From NCBI GenBank assembly GCA_019694835.1, contig JAIBBE010000183.1, forward strand, positions 1-15,330: a stretch of 15,330 bases of DNA, in the 5' to 3' direction. Positions 1 to 8,183 of the stretch are shown one piece after another (positions within the stretch are counted from its first letter, which is position 1; every line of letters starts with the position of its first letter). This DNA comes from Fimbriimonadaceae bacterium (lineage in GTDB: Bacteria; Armatimonadota; Fimbriimonadia; Fimbriimonadales; Fimbriimonadaceae). Made by a program: the position numbers and the translations under genes. The notes below the pieces were generated by a model. That model was not told the origin of the DNA. It did not search any database and saw nothing but the letters and a program-made list of their open reading frames with translations.

Positions 1-163
1 GGATTTGTAGGACGTCGTTGACCGGCTTCAGCGAAGTAAAGAGCAGGTAGAGGTAGGGGAGGGAGTACACCACGACGATGAGGGTTGCGGCGATCAACAC
101 GACTGCTGGTCGCATCTGAGCGCTTACGGCAACGCGTGGAAGGGGCAGCGCCAGGTCAGACAT
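1..163 (-). CDS. Sugar ABC transporter permease, MalG type (partial, N-terminus only)
   Basis: Only the first 54 residues lie in the window; the gene runs off the left edge. The visible part has a short cytoplasmic N-terminus, a first membrane segment (about residues 19-42, VVLIAATLIVVVYSLPYLYL) and then LLFTSLKPVNDV, the pattern at the start of MalG-type CUT1 inner-membrane permeases (S-x-K-P/T after TM1). The ATG at 163 overlaps the end of the preceding permease by 8 bp, which implies translational coupling. It should form the heterodimeric channel with that permease and take sugar from the binding protein at 1108-2373. Family assignment rests on this short fragment and on operon position. 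Whether the transporter's own ATPase follows off-window cannot be seen. Confidence 0.85.
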   Translation of the reverse strand, partial: MSDLALPLPRVAVSAQMRPAVVLIAATLIVVVYSLPYLYLLFTSLKPVNDVLQI

Positions 164-1037
164 TGCGAGTGCGCCCCCATATGAAGCGATACGCGAGCAC
201 GGCCAGGACGATCATCGCAATAAGGAACAACGTGGCAGTCGCAGACGCCTGCCCCACATCGCCATAGCGGATCATGCGCTGGTATATAGTCATCGAGAGC
301 ACCTCTGACTGGAAGTTTGGCCCGCCTTCCGTCTGGATCCAGATCAAGTCGAACGTCTTGGCCGCATCGACCCCGCGCACGATCAATACGACGGCGATCA
401 CTGGCCGGAGCAATGGGAGCGTAACGAGAAAGAACCTCTGCACCGCCCCCGCTCCATCGATCTTGGCGGCTTCAATGAGGTCGCGTGGAATATTCTGGAG
501 GCCGGCAAACACCACCAAAGCGACGAAGCTGGTGGTGAGCCAGATGTCGGGGAAGGACACAGCGTAAAGAACGATATTTGTGTCGCTCAGCCACGAGATC
601 GCACTTGGGTCGGAAATGAGATGCAGGCCGGCAAGTGCGTAGTTGATAATGCCAACCTGATCGATCAACAGGAAGCGCCAAAGGATGCCAGCTACAATGG
701 GCGAGACCATCAGCGGGAGCGCGAACGCGGTTCGGTGCCAGCGTGAGCCAGCACCAATGGCGCTAAAGAGGAGCGCCGCCATGAATCCAAAGACCAGTTC
801 GAAGAGCAGCGCGAATGCGGTGTAGCGGAGCGTCCTCAGCGCCGCGTCGGCCAACCGTGCCGATCCAAGAACCTTGATATAGTTGTCGAGCCCGATCCAA
901 GCCCGGGCCGAGGCATTTAGAAGCTCCACATGGAAAAGCGAATTTGTAACGAGGAGAATGATTGGGTAACCGACCATGACCACGAGAAAGAGCGTGGCTG
1001 GCCCCATCATCAAAACGGCGAAACGCATTTGCGACAT
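156..1037 (-). CDS. Sugar ABC transporter permease, MalF type
   Basis: This is a 293-residue inner-membrane permease of a CUT1 (carbohydrate uptake 1) importer. It has about six hydrophobic segments and the cytoplasmic EAA loop that docks on the ATPase (EAAKIDGAGAVQRFFLVTLP). Upstream in-frame codons would add 19 residues, but the ATG at 1037 is preceded by GAGG seven bases away, and the protein then starts MSQMRFAVLMMGPATLF, as MalF-type permeases usually do. It follows the binding-protein gene after a 70-bp spacer containing a strong hairpin (1060-1090) and overlaps the next permease by 8 bp. The substrate cannot be read from the permease; the operators shared with the glycosidase operon suggest a related sugar. 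Confidence 0.93.
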   Translation of the reverse strand: MSQMRFAVLMMGPATLFLVVMVGYPIILLVTNSLFHVELLNASARAWIGLDNYIKVLGSARLADAALRTLRYTAFALLFELVFGFMAALLFSAIGAGSRWHRTAFALPLMVSPIVAGILWRFLLIDQVGIINYALAGLHLISDPSAISWLSDTNIVLYAVSFPDIWLTTSFVALVVFAGLQNIPRDLIEAAKIDGAGAVQRFFLVTLPLLRPVIAVVLIVRGVDAAKTFDLIWIQTEGGPNFQSEVLSMTIYQRMIRYGDVGQASATATLFLIAMIVLAVLAYRFIWGRTRNV

Positions 1038-1059
1038 AGGGACCTCGGGGCCATTGTGG

Positions 1060-1090
1060 ACCGGGTGGCGGACTTTGAACGCCACCCGGT
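1060..1090 (-). other. Intercistronic hairpin between binding-protein and permease genes
   Basis: ACCGGGTGGCG (1060-1070) and its exact reverse complement CGCCACCCGGT (1080-1090) surround a 9-base loop. The stem is 11 bp, GC-rich, and can extend by two pairs past one mismatch. No T-run follows in the direction of transcription, so it is not a full intrinsic terminator. In other binding-protein operons (for example malE-malF) a stem-loop here protects the upstream mRNA from 3' exonucleases, so that binding protein is made in excess over permease. That role here is inferred from position and stem strength. Confidence 0.75.
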
Positions 1091-1107
1091 ACATCCGGGG
1101 GATCGGA

Positions 1108-2373
1108 CTAGAGCATGCCCTCGATGGTCGTCTTGGCCGTCTTGAGCAGAGCCGGAAGATCAGCCTTACAACTGAGTGCCTGCTGCAACATCGGCGTCAC
1201 GGCCTGATCGACGATTTCCTGCCACTGTGTCACAAGCGGGCGCCCCTTGGTGGCCGGTGCAGCGAGCGTGGCCAGCAGCGGCCTAAAGTGTTCATAACCC
1301 GGCTTGTCCTCATAGCTGGCATAAGCGGAATTGGAGGCCGCGAGGCCAAGCGGTGCCTGAATCCCAAGCGCGTTGTGGGCAAAGGCGTAGGCGACGAACT
1401 GCTTTGCCTCGTCCTTATGCGTCGATGTCATCGGCACGATATTGTACCAGGGCCCAGTAATCGCTGCGACGCCGGCATCGCCGGCAATCATCGGAGCGGC
1501 GCCTACCTTGCCTGCAACTACCGAGTCAGCTGGCGTCTGCCGGTAGGCGTGAGCCCAGAACTTCATCATCGCGGTCTTGCCCTGATAGAACATGTTCTGA
1601 GCTGCACCCCAGTCGACCTGCAAGACACCGTCGGGCGCCGCGTGATCCTTGCAATAGATGTCGGTGTAGTACTGCAGCGCCTTGAGGTGCGCCGCGTTGT
1701 CGATGATGACGTTGCCCTTGTCATCCAACACGACCCCGGGCGAGCCGGCCTGCAGCACCTGCGCCATCCACTCTTCGGAATACACGCCGATCACATCAGT
1801 GCCGTAAAGATCGGGCTTCCCGTCACCATTGGTGTCCTGGGTAAAGAACGTCGCGGCGTCCTCAAATTGCTTCCAGTTGGTTGGTACCACCAGATCGTAA
1901 CCATATTTGGCTTTGAAGGCGGCCTGCTGCTTGGGATCTGAGAAGAGGTCCTTCCTGTAGAGCAGAATTTCGGCATTGGCCCAAGTCGGCATGCCGACCC
2001 ACCTCCCACCGACCTGCGCGTCGGCGAGCAGCGCCGGAGGAATGTCCTTCTTCACTGCGTCCGTGAAAAGCGAGTCGAGGGGCTCGGCGAAGCTGGCGAA
2101 CTTCGCCATCCAGGTTACGTCGATCGTTGCCACATCATAGTTCGACGTGCCAGCGCCGAGTTCGGCCGAGAGTTTATCGAAGACCCCCTGATAAGGAACT
2201 TCGACGAAGTTTACGGTGATACCCGTCTCCTTGGTGAACTGATCGGCGATCGCCTGCTGCAGCGAGTGGCCCCCTGCCTCAACCAATACGTTGAGAGTGT
2301 CGGCGGCCAGAACCGGGCCAACCCCGATGAGTAGCGCGATCGCCGAAGCGGCGAATACTGATTTTGCCTGCAT
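1108..2373 (-). CDS. Extracellular sugar-binding protein, family 1 (Sec signal)
   Basis: This 421-residue periplasmic solute-binding protein of a CUT1 ABC importer captures the sugar and delivers it to the permease pair downstream. A Sec signal peptide is visible: basic start, hydrophobic core AASAIALLIGVG, and cleavage probably after residue 23 or 24 (VLA-AD). The mature protein begins TLNVLVEAGGHSLQQAIADQFTKETGI, typical of the family. Residues 180-188 (DTNGDGKPD) resemble an EF-hand-like calcium loop, as in several relatives. The start is firm: AGGAGG lies six bases before the ATG. It is the first gene of its operon, divergent from a LacI-type repressor, with two operator-like repeats between them. 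The ligand is unknown. Confidence 0.94.
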   Translation of the reverse strand: MQAKSVFAASAIALLIGVGPVLAADTLNVLVEAGGHSLQQAIADQFTKETGITVNFVEVPYQGVFDKLSAELGAGTSNYDVATIDVTWMAKFASFAEPLDSLFTDAVKKDIPPALLADAQVGGRWVGMPTWANAEILLYRKDLFSDPKQQAAFKAKYGYDLVVPTNWKQFEDAATFFTQDTNGDGKPDLYGTDVIGVYSEEWMAQVLQAGSPGVVLDDKGNVIIDNAAHLKALQYYTDIYCKDHAAPDGVLQVDWGAAQNMFYQGKTAMMKFWAHAYRQTPADSVVAGKVGAAPMIAGDAGVAAITGPWYNIVPMTSTHKDEAKQFVAYAFAHNALGIQAPLGLAASNSAYASYEDKPGYEHFRPLLATLAAPATKGRPLVTQWQEIVDQAVTPMLQQALSCKADLPALLKTAKTTIEGML

Positions 2374-2433
2374 GTGGTTCCTCCTGTCGCGCCTCCTGGA
2401 GCCTGTGGAGCCCTTTTCGAGGCGGCAACCAAA

Positions 2434-2462
2434 ACGCTATTGCTCAATGTCGACGTCGTCAA
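2434..2462 (-). promoter_or_regulatory. Candidate promoter for the left ABC importer operon
   Basis: On the minus strand, TTGACG (2462-2457, one mismatch to the -35 consensus) is followed after 17 bp by TAGCGT (2439-2434), a weak -10 match (three of six). The operator copy at 2448-2461 covers the -35 and much of the spacer, so a bound repressor would exclude RNA polymerase. The -10 is poor and no start site is known. Confidence 0.4.
2446..2461. promoter_or_regulatory. LacI-type operator, copy 1 of the left divergent region
   Basis: AATGTCGACGTCGTCA contains the near-palindrome TGTCGACGTCGTCA centred on a CpG at 2454/2455. Apart from one pair, the 14 bases are symmetric. The same core is found at 2470-2483 and twice at 12884-12916. 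It lies between a binding-protein gene (minus strand) and a LacI-type repressor gene (plus strand). An even-length palindrome with a central CG is the usual operator form for this regulator family. Binding has not been shown. Confidence 0.8.
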
Positions 2463-2467
2463 TTGGA

Positions 2468-2483
2468 AATGTCGACGTCGTCA
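2468..2483. promoter_or_regulatory. LacI-type operator, copy 2 of the left divergent region
   Basis: This is an exact 16-bp direct repeat of the element at 2446-2461, offset by 22 bp (about two helical turns). With flanks, the two copies match at 19 of 20 positions (2446-2465 and 2468-2487). Two same-face sites could favour cooperative or tetrameric repressor binding. It is closer to the repressor gene at 2566 and may mediate autoregulation. Confidence 0.8.
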
Positions 2484-2565
2484 GTTGATTGTTCGTTGCA
2501 CTTCGGGTTGATTGCTTTCATGGCTCGGACCTCGGCCCAACGCCGGGTGATCTCAAGGGAAATGA

Positions 2566-3597
2566 ATGGTCAGTATAAAGGATGTAGCGCGCGTGGCCGG
2601 GGTGTCGGACAAGACGGTCTCGCGCGTCGTCAACGGCGAACCCAACGTGCACCCCGACACCCAAGAGCGAGTAGAACGCGCGATCGCCGATTTGAAATAT
2701 GTGCCTAATCTCAGCGCGCGCTTGGTTCGAACCAACCAATCCCGAACGATTGGAGTGATGACCGATTTTGTCTCGACGACGCCCTATTCCGGCAACATCG
2801 TACGCGGTATTCAGGACTGGGCCAAAGCGGCCGGAAGAACAGTGCTTATCATCAACACCGGGGGGGATCCGGACGAGGAGCGTCGCGCTTGGCGCACCTT
2901 TCAAGAGCATCGCAGCGACGGCGTGATCTTCGCGACTATGGCACACCGCGATGTTGCGATCCGCGGTCGCGATTTGCCGGTAGCCACGGTGCTAGTGAAC
3001 TGCGTCTCAACTGCAGACACCAATTTGCCCGCCATGGTCCCTAACGACTACGCCGGGAGCAAAGAACTGATTGAGCTGTTGTGCAAACAGGGGCACCGCC
3101 GCATCGGCTACGTTCGGCTCAACCCGGCTCTCAAGGCCGCACATCTCCGCATAACCGCATTTCGTGACACACTGAATGAGCACAATATCGTTCCGGACGA
3201 AACGCTCATCGTGGATGGCATGTACGGAGAGGTCGGACAGGACATCAACGTTGCGTTTGAGAGCACCCTGGAGTTGCTGCGCCGACCGGACCCGCCCACG
3301 GCAATCGTTGCCGGCAACGACGAAATCGCGCTTCCCGTTTACTGTGCAGCAATGAGCATGGGGCTGCGCATACCCCATGACGTGTCGATTGTAGGGTTCG
3401 ACGACTTCCAGACCGTGGCACGCGGCCTTCGACCTCAGCTCACGACGGCCGCCCTGCCCTACTATAGGCTCGGCATGGAAGGGGCGCGAATGCTTGAAGC
3501 AATTTTAGTCGACAGCTCCGCCTACGCTGGTGTTCACTACATGGATTGCCCCATTATAGAACGGCAGTCTGTCGCCTCCCCCGGCCCCGATTTTTGA
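2566..3597 (+). CDS. LacI-family transcriptional repressor (first paralogue)
   Basis: This 343-residue regulator begins with the LacI helix-turn-helix (residues 4-23, IKDVARVAGVSDKTVSRVVN), then a hinge (YVPNLSARLVRTNQS, about 45-59) and a periplasmic-binding-protein-like effector domain with typical motifs (GNDEIALPVYCA, SIVGFDDF). AAGGGA precedes the ATG. It should repress in the absence of sugar and release when a sugar, probably a catabolic intermediate, binds. It is divergent from the left ABC operon with two operator copies between, and converges on a clear paralogue at 3673-4701. The recognition-helix residues D15-K16 are nearly the same as in that paralogue (D-R), so both may read the same operators. 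Position 54, where LacI and PurR insert a leucine at the operator centre, appears to be valine by hand alignment. Confidence 0.93.
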   Translation: MVSIKDVARVAGVSDKTVSRVVNGEPNVHPDTQERVERAIADLKYVPNLSARLVRTNQSRTIGVMTDFVSTTPYSGNIVRGIQDWAKAAGRTVLIINTGGDPDEERRAWRTFQEHRSDGVIFATMAHRDVAIRGRDLPVATVLVNCVSTADTNLPAMVPNDYAGSKELIELLCKQGHRRIGYVRLNPALKAAHLRITAFRDTLNEHNIVPDETLIVDGMYGEVGQDINVAFESTLELLRRPDPPTAIVAGNDEIALPVYCAAMSMGLRIPHDVSIVGFDDFQTVARGLRPQLTTAALPYYRLGMEGARMLEAILVDSSAYAGVHYMDCPIIERQSVASPGPDF

Positions 3598-3672
3598 TCT
3601 CGGCGTCAAGGGGCGTTGGCTCGGCGCGCCTTCCAGCAACTCCGGGCGAGCGCCTTCCCCCGATTGCCTCGT

Positions 3673-4701
3673 TCAAGCCTTCGGCTTCGCGACTGAGCGC
3701 CGCTCAATCAAACGGCAGGCATACTTGGTGTGAGGGGTTTTCGGTTGCTCGTTGGAAAGCAGACCAACAAGCGTCTCGACGGCCAGTGCTCCCATCTCTG
3801 CGTAAGGCAGGGCCATGGTCGTGAGCTTGGGCTCAAGCACGCCTGAAATGGCGCTGAAGTCATCGAACCCTACAATCGACACATCCTCGGGGACCTTGAG
3901 GCCGAGTTCGAGAACCGCGCAGTAGACTTGCAACGCAATCTGGTCGTTTCCACAGACAATCCCCGTTGGCCGATCCGACCTGCGCAGCAGCTTTGTGACT
4001 TCCTCAAAGGCGGTGAAACGATCTCTAAAGACTTCCCCAACTAGTCCCGGCACGAGCCAATCTTCGCGCACCTCGAGCTTGGCCGATTTTAGCGCGTCTC
4101 GGAACGCGCGCCCACGTAAGTCTGCGGCCAAAACATGTTCGTTGAGAGCCACGTAGGCTAGTTGTCGATGCCCAGCCTCGATCAGATGAGCGGTTGCGGC
4201 ATATGACCCTGCGTAGTCATCCGGCACGATGAATGGCAGGTCAGGCCGCTCAGGAGCGCTGCAGTTCACCAGAACGACAGGAGTTGCCGGGAACTGTGCG
4301 TTCGGAGAGACGTGTCGATGGTACATGGTAACGTAGAGAACGCCGCTAATGCCGTGCTCGCGAAACACCTGCCAGGTCCGCGCTTCCTTAACTGGATCCC
4401 CCGACGTGTTCACGGACAGAAGCTGGTACGGCGTTGGCTCCAGAGCCTCTTGGATACCGCGAACGATCTCCGTGGAAAACGGCGTCGTGGCCACGACGTC
4501 GGTCATCAAACCGATGACCATCGATTTGCTGGTCCGCATGAGTTGGGCGGCCCGGTTGGGCACGTAACCCAGCGCCTCGATCGCGTTGAGAACCTTAATT
4601 CTGGTCGCGGGTCGCAGCAGCCGCGTGTCACCGCTCGCAACTCGCGACACAGTTCGATCAGATACACCAGCTAGCGCCGCTACGTCCTTGATGCTTACCA
4701 T
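3673..4701 (-). CDS. LacI-family transcriptional repressor (second paralogue)
   Basis: This 342-residue LacI-family protein has the helix-turn-helix IKDVAALAGVSDRTVSRVAS (4-23), hinge YVPNRAAQLMRTSKS and an effector domain with GNDQIALQVYCAVLELGLKVPEDVSIVGFDDF. It is similar along its length to the repressor at 2566-3597 (roughly 40% identical by eye), so they are paralogues. It is the last gene of the long operon, 24 bp after the GH116 gene, and would be expressed with the enzymes as a feedback regulator. The two repressor genes converge, with 75 bp between stops. The residue aligned with the leucine lever is methionine (M55). The start is the MVSIKDVA methionine shared with the paralogue; its ribosome-binding site is weak. 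Confidence 0.93.
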   Translation of the reverse strand: MVSIKDVAALAGVSDRTVSRVASGDTRLLRPATRIKVLNAIEALGYVPNRAAQLMRTSKSMVIGLMTDVVATTPFSTEIVRGIQEALEPTPYQLLSVNTSGDPVKEARTWQVFREHGISGVLYVTMYHRHVSPNAQFPATPVVLVNCSAPERPDLPFIVPDDYAGSYAATAHLIEAGHRQLAYVALNEHVLAADLRGRAFRDALKSAKLEVREDWLVPGLVGEVFRDRFTAFEEVTKLLRRSDRPTGIVCGNDQIALQVYCAVLELGLKVPEDVSIVGFDDFSAISGVLEPKLTTMALPYAEMGALAVETLVGLLSNEQPKTPHTKYACRLIERRSVAKPKA

Positions 4702-4725
4702 CTTCCAGTCCGCAGCCCGACCATC

Positions 4726-7221
4726 CTAATCTTCAGCGACTGTAACCTCGTAGCCTTCGAGGTCACCATGCAAGACTTCAATCGACCAATCTCGCTTCCC
4801 GGTCTCATCGCAATTTAGAGTAAACGTTCCCCAGGCCTTGCCGCAAATCCAGAACGTCGTGAAGCTCTTTCCAGCCAGCTTCGGAGCAAAATAAAGCCGC
4901 CGATTCACCGCATCTGCTTGGAAACCGGCAAACGCCGTCATTACTCCAAAACTCGACATTGCGCGGATGTAGTGGTGTCCCGCCTCGATCTCACTCCAAG
5001 GATTGCGTTTCACCCCATCGTAACGGCTTCTTAGCGCCTTCACGATCGTAAGCCCTTCCTTGATGAGTCCGGCGTGCACAAGACCTGCTGCCACCTGATA
5101 CTCCACTCCAGTCCAGACCTCATCGCAGTATGCGAAGGGGAAGCGCGGGCGACCACCCTTGGGCCAACTGCATAGAACCAGTCCCGGCTCGTCGTTCAGC
5201 GCGTAGGTCCGCTGTACAGAGTGTACCGCACGCAATTCGGGCAGGAAGTTGTGCCTAAAAATTGCTGCCGCTGCAGAGCGCAACTTTTCCTCAGACACCA
5301 ACGGTCCAAGACCCGAGGCGTACGCCATAAACTGGCCTAGCATCTGATCAGAGTGACAGCCAATGCCATGTTGATACCGATGACTGTCAACATCCGCGAG
5401 CCGTTGCACGAAGTACTCGCCGTCCCACAGAGTCTCCTCAATTGCCCGTGCGGACGTCGCCTGGCGTTCGGCATACATTGCAGCAAGTTCCGACTCTCCA
5501 AGATGGTCCGCCATTTCTGCCATGGCCTTTAGCGCAGCGCAGTAAATGAACGCCATCATCGGGTTCGGGCCGTAAAACTCGATATCATAAGTGTTCGAGG
5601 CCCGTGCTTCAGGCAGTCCGTCGCCGTCGGGATCCCAAGTCCTCTGCGAGAACTCCATAGCGATTTTCGCTTTTTCCCAGACCCGCTTTAGAAACGCCTC
5701 ATCGCCCGACAGTTTCCACTCACGGTAAAGCCGCACGATGGACCCCATCTCACCATCCGCGGCGGGAATCATCTCCCACCGGCTCTGTCCGAGCACCGTA
5801 CGAGCTCGAAACGGCATGTTGCCCGACGCGTCCGTTTCCAGATTGAATTCAACCTCTCGCATTGAGCGCTCAAGCTCGGGGAAGAGGTAAGCAACGGTCT
5901 GCGCATAGTTCCAGACGTGGTTGACGTTGCCTTGGCCACACCCGACGTAATCACGAATTCCTTCCCAGCCGAGGAACGTGCCGTCCTCGATCCGAAAACA
6001 ACAGTGCGAGCGCAAGGATGCGATATTCGCCGTCACTGCATCGATCACATAGCCGGGCAGACTCGTACTATAAATCGCCTCTTCGAAGGCCCTCGACTGC
6101 TGTTCGAGTCGCTCTTTGTTCGCAGCCAGGTAGCGCGCTGCAGCCCACGCGTCCTTGTGGATCGTCGCATAATGGTTCCGGATCGGGGCGTATTTACCGG
6201 CCCGATAGTCTGAGATGTCTTTGTCGAACTCGATCCAACCTTTGGGCCGGTTGGGAAAATGCCAGGCGATGACAAACTCAAAGACCTCTTCAGTGTGCGG
6301 AGCAACGGACCGCTTGATACCCACCGACCCAATCTTCTCGCGCAGATTGAGGAAGCTGAAGTCATGAAAGTCTTTAAGTGCCGAGCCAGTGGCCTCGATG
6401 GGCTTCGGCGGATCCAGAAATCCATCTTCTCGGAAGTCGTCCCAGAAGTCCTGTGCGTTGTCCGTCCACTCGCCCTCGAGCCACACCGGACGCTTGAACA
6501 CACCCGAAGTCGCTGTCGTGCCTAGCACCATGCTACCGAACTTGAAGTCGTCGGGTTTGAGAGTCTTGGAGGTATAGAAGAGGCCATCCAAACCATCCTG
6601 TCGTTCCTCATTCGCGACCTCTCCTGCCAGCTTGAGATTGGCGAACACGTCATAGCCATCGAAACCGACGGCGTTGGCGAGGCTCCCAACCACAGAAACC
6701 TCTGCGGATTCATCATTTGTGTTGCGCACACGATACCTGACGATCGCCCCGGGGATTGCCGAGTCTTCAGCGTTCAATGGGATGAAGGGCGTGAACGCTT
6801 CCATCGTAACTTCCAGCGGCACCGCAGGGTCGCGCAGAGCAACATTTACGAAGGGGTATCCTGCCCACATCTCACTGTCGGCAAACCGTGGCAGACCGGC
6901 GAGGTCGCCGTTGAGGAAACCATGAGAGCGGTTGTAATGAGGGGTTACCTCGCTTTCGAGGATTTTGGCGACCGCCGGCTGATTGCCGCACTTTGCCCAG
7001 ATAGCGAAGAAGCTGAAAGGCAGGAAATTTTTCTTGCCAGGCCAGTTAAAGATCTCCCAGTCTCTAAGTTCGCCTCGCGCGCCCACCGAAACATTCCCCG
7101 TTCCAATACCCCCCAGAGGAAAGGCCGCCTCCTTTGCGTCACGTGGATAGTGCTGTCGGCCCCCCGGGGCGAACAGTTCACGAAGCGAGAAAATGGAGTT
7201 GGCGCTCGACGTTGCGTACAT
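4726..7221 (-). CDS. GH116-type glycoside hydrolase (GBA2/beta-glucosidase-like), cytoplasmic
   Basis: This 831-residue protein matches the GH116 layout: an N-terminal beta domain beginning AAFPLGGIGTGNVSVGARGE (32-51) and an (alpha/alpha)6 catalytic domain from about residue 390. Family landmarks are FLGWEGIRDY (E420 aligns with the nucleophile region, compare YLEG in GBA2), VWNYAQTVAYLFPELE (436-451), DGDGLPEARASNTYD (D546 is the likely acid/base), EVWTGVEYQVAA (701-712) and NPWSEIEAGHHYIRAMSS. Known GH116 enzymes are retaining beta-glucosidases, glucosylceramidases, beta-xylosidases or N-acetyl-beta-glucosaminidases. There is no signal peptide, so it should act on imported oligosaccharide. 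A purine-rich AAGAAG precedes the ATG. It sits 29 bp after a permease gene and 24 bp before the second repressor. Catalytic residues are assigned from memory of family motifs, and exact specificity is unknown. Confidence 0.88.
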   Translation of the reverse strand: MYATSSANSIFSLRELFAPGGRQHYPRDAKEAAFPLGGIGTGNVSVGARGELRDWEIFNWPGKKNFLPFSFFAIWAKCGNQPAVAKILESEVTPHYNRSHGFLNGDLAGLPRFADSEMWAGYPFVNVALRDPAVPLEVTMEAFTPFIPLNAEDSAIPGAIVRYRVRNTNDESAEVSVVGSLANAVGFDGYDVFANLKLAGEVANEERQDGLDGLFYTSKTLKPDDFKFGSMVLGTTATSGVFKRPVWLEGEWTDNAQDFWDDFREDGFLDPPKPIEATGSALKDFHDFSFLNLREKIGSVGIKRSVAPHTEEVFEFVIAWHFPNRPKGWIEFDKDISDYRAGKYAPIRNHYATIHKDAWAAARYLAANKERLEQQSRAFEEAIYSTSLPGYVIDAVTANIASLRSHCCFRIEDGTFLGWEGIRDYVGCGQGNVNHVWNYAQTVAYLFPELERSMREVEFNLETDASGNMPFRARTVLGQSRWEMIPAADGEMGSIVRLYREWKLSGDEAFLKRVWEKAKIAMEFSQRTWDPDGDGLPEARASNTYDIEFYGPNPMMAFIYCAALKAMAEMADHLGESELAAMYAERQATSARAIEETLWDGEYFVQRLADVDSHRYQHGIGCHSDQMLGQFMAYASGLGPLVSEEKLRSAAAAIFRHNFLPELRAVHSVQRTYALNDEPGLVLCSWPKGGRPRFPFAYCDEVWTGVEYQVAAGLVHAGLIKEGLTIVKALRSRYDGVKRNPWSEIEAGHHYIRAMSSFGVMTAFAGFQADAVNRRLYFAPKLAGKSFTTFWICGKAWGTFTLNCDETGKRDWSIEVLHGDLEGYEVTVAED

Positions 7222-7250
7222 TGCTTCTTCTTTCCGAATAGAACGACAGT

Positions 7251-8183
7251 CTAACCTTTGACGCCAGCGCGAATGAACGAATCAACGATCCAGCGCTGGG
7301 CCACGAGAAATGCAATCAGGACAGGCAGCACCGCCAAGGCGACGGCGGCGATGACCGCGGATGTAGAGGACGAGCCGCCAACCGGTTCGCGGATCGACAT
7401 AATGCCGACCGGTAAGGTCATCTTGTCGATGGAGTTGAGGAAGATCAGGGGCGTAAAATAATCGTTCCAGGTGAGCGTGAAGATGATCACGCTGAGTGCT
7501 GCGACTTGTGGGCGCGCGAGCGGGACGGCAACTGACCAGAACGTGCGCAGGTGTCCCGACCCATCGACCCGTGCCGCTTCAAATAGCTCTTTGGGCAGGG
7601 TTAGGAAGAACTGGCGCATCATGAAGATGCCGAAGACGCCAGACATGCCCGGAGCGAACGCGCCCGTAAGTCCTGGCAGGAGTATTGCCCATTGTGTGTC
7701 GACCAGGCCCAGCCATCGCATTAGCAAGAAGAGCGGCACCAAAGTTGTCTGGATGGGCACCATCAGCGACAGGAGCAACAATACGAACAGAACGCTCTTG
7801 AATGGAAAATTCAACCGGGCGAAGGCGTAGCCCGCCATCGTCGTGGTGGTTACATAGCCGGCCGTCACCCCTGTTGCGAGGGTGAGCGAGTTGAGGAAGA
7901 ACCTCCCCATTGGGACGCTCGAGGCGAGCAGCTGTTGATATGACTCGAAGGTCAAATCAAGCCCCGGCAGCCAGTGCGGCGGCAGGCTGAACGCCTCCCT
8001 CATCGGGCGAACGGAAGTCGTGAACATCCATAGGAAGGGCGCAATCATCAGAAGCGCGCCCACGCCAAGGAAGACGTATGTGGCCGCGTTGCCGCTTCTT
8101 GAGATCAAGGCTGATAGCATGTACGGGCGCCACCGAAACTCGCTGACCGTTCGGGATCGCGGATGGAAGAGATCACTACTCAT
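7251..8183 (-). CDS. Sugar ABC transporter permease, MalG type
   Basis: This 310-residue inner-membrane CUT1 permease starts with a long cytoplasmic N-terminus. TM1 is near YVFLGVGALLMIAPFLWMF and is followed by TTSVRPMREAF; the EAA loop reads EAARVDGSGHLRTFWSVAVPLARP. An in-frame TTG at 8210 could add nine residues. The ATG at 8183 was preferred because it gives MSSDLF and an 8-bp overlap with the preceding permease, the same overlap as in the left importer. No strong ribosome-binding site is visible, so coupled translation is likely. With the permease at 8176-9087 it forms the channel for the Tat-exported binding protein, energised by the operon's own ATPase. Confidence 0.92.
   Translation of the reverse strand: MSSDLFHPRSRTVSEFRWRPYMLSALISRSGNAATYVFLGVGALLMIAPFLWMFTTSVRPMREAFSLPPHWLPGLDLTFESYQQLLASSVPMGRFFLNSLTLATGVTAGYVTTTTMAGYAFARLNFPFKSVLFVLLLLSLMVPIQTTLVPLFLLMRWLGLVDTQWAILLPGLTGAFAPGMSGVFGIFMMRQFFLTLPKELFEAARVDGSGHLRTFWSVAVPLARPQVAALSVIIFTLTWNDYFTPLIFLNSIDKMTLPVGIMSIREPVGGSSSTSAVIAAVALAVLPVLIAFLVAQRWIVDSFIRAGVKG

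Noticed and set aside
976..1941. Plus-strand open frame of 321 codons opposite the left binding-protein gene
   Set aside because: It is antisense to a clear binding protein with a signal peptide and strong ribosome-binding site, has low-complexity arginine-rich sequence and no recognisable motif. It is a high-GC shadow frame.
3675..3687. Small hairpin AAGCC-TTC-GGCTT at the end of the second LacI gene
   Set aside because: The stem is only 5 bp, overlaps the stop codon and is not followed by a T-run, so it is not called as a terminator of the convergent pair.
4483..4498. Perfect 16-bp palindrome CGTCGTGGCCACGACG
   Set aside because: It lies inside the second LacI gene, encodes conserved residues, and differs from the operator core. 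Probably chance in GC-rich coding sequence.
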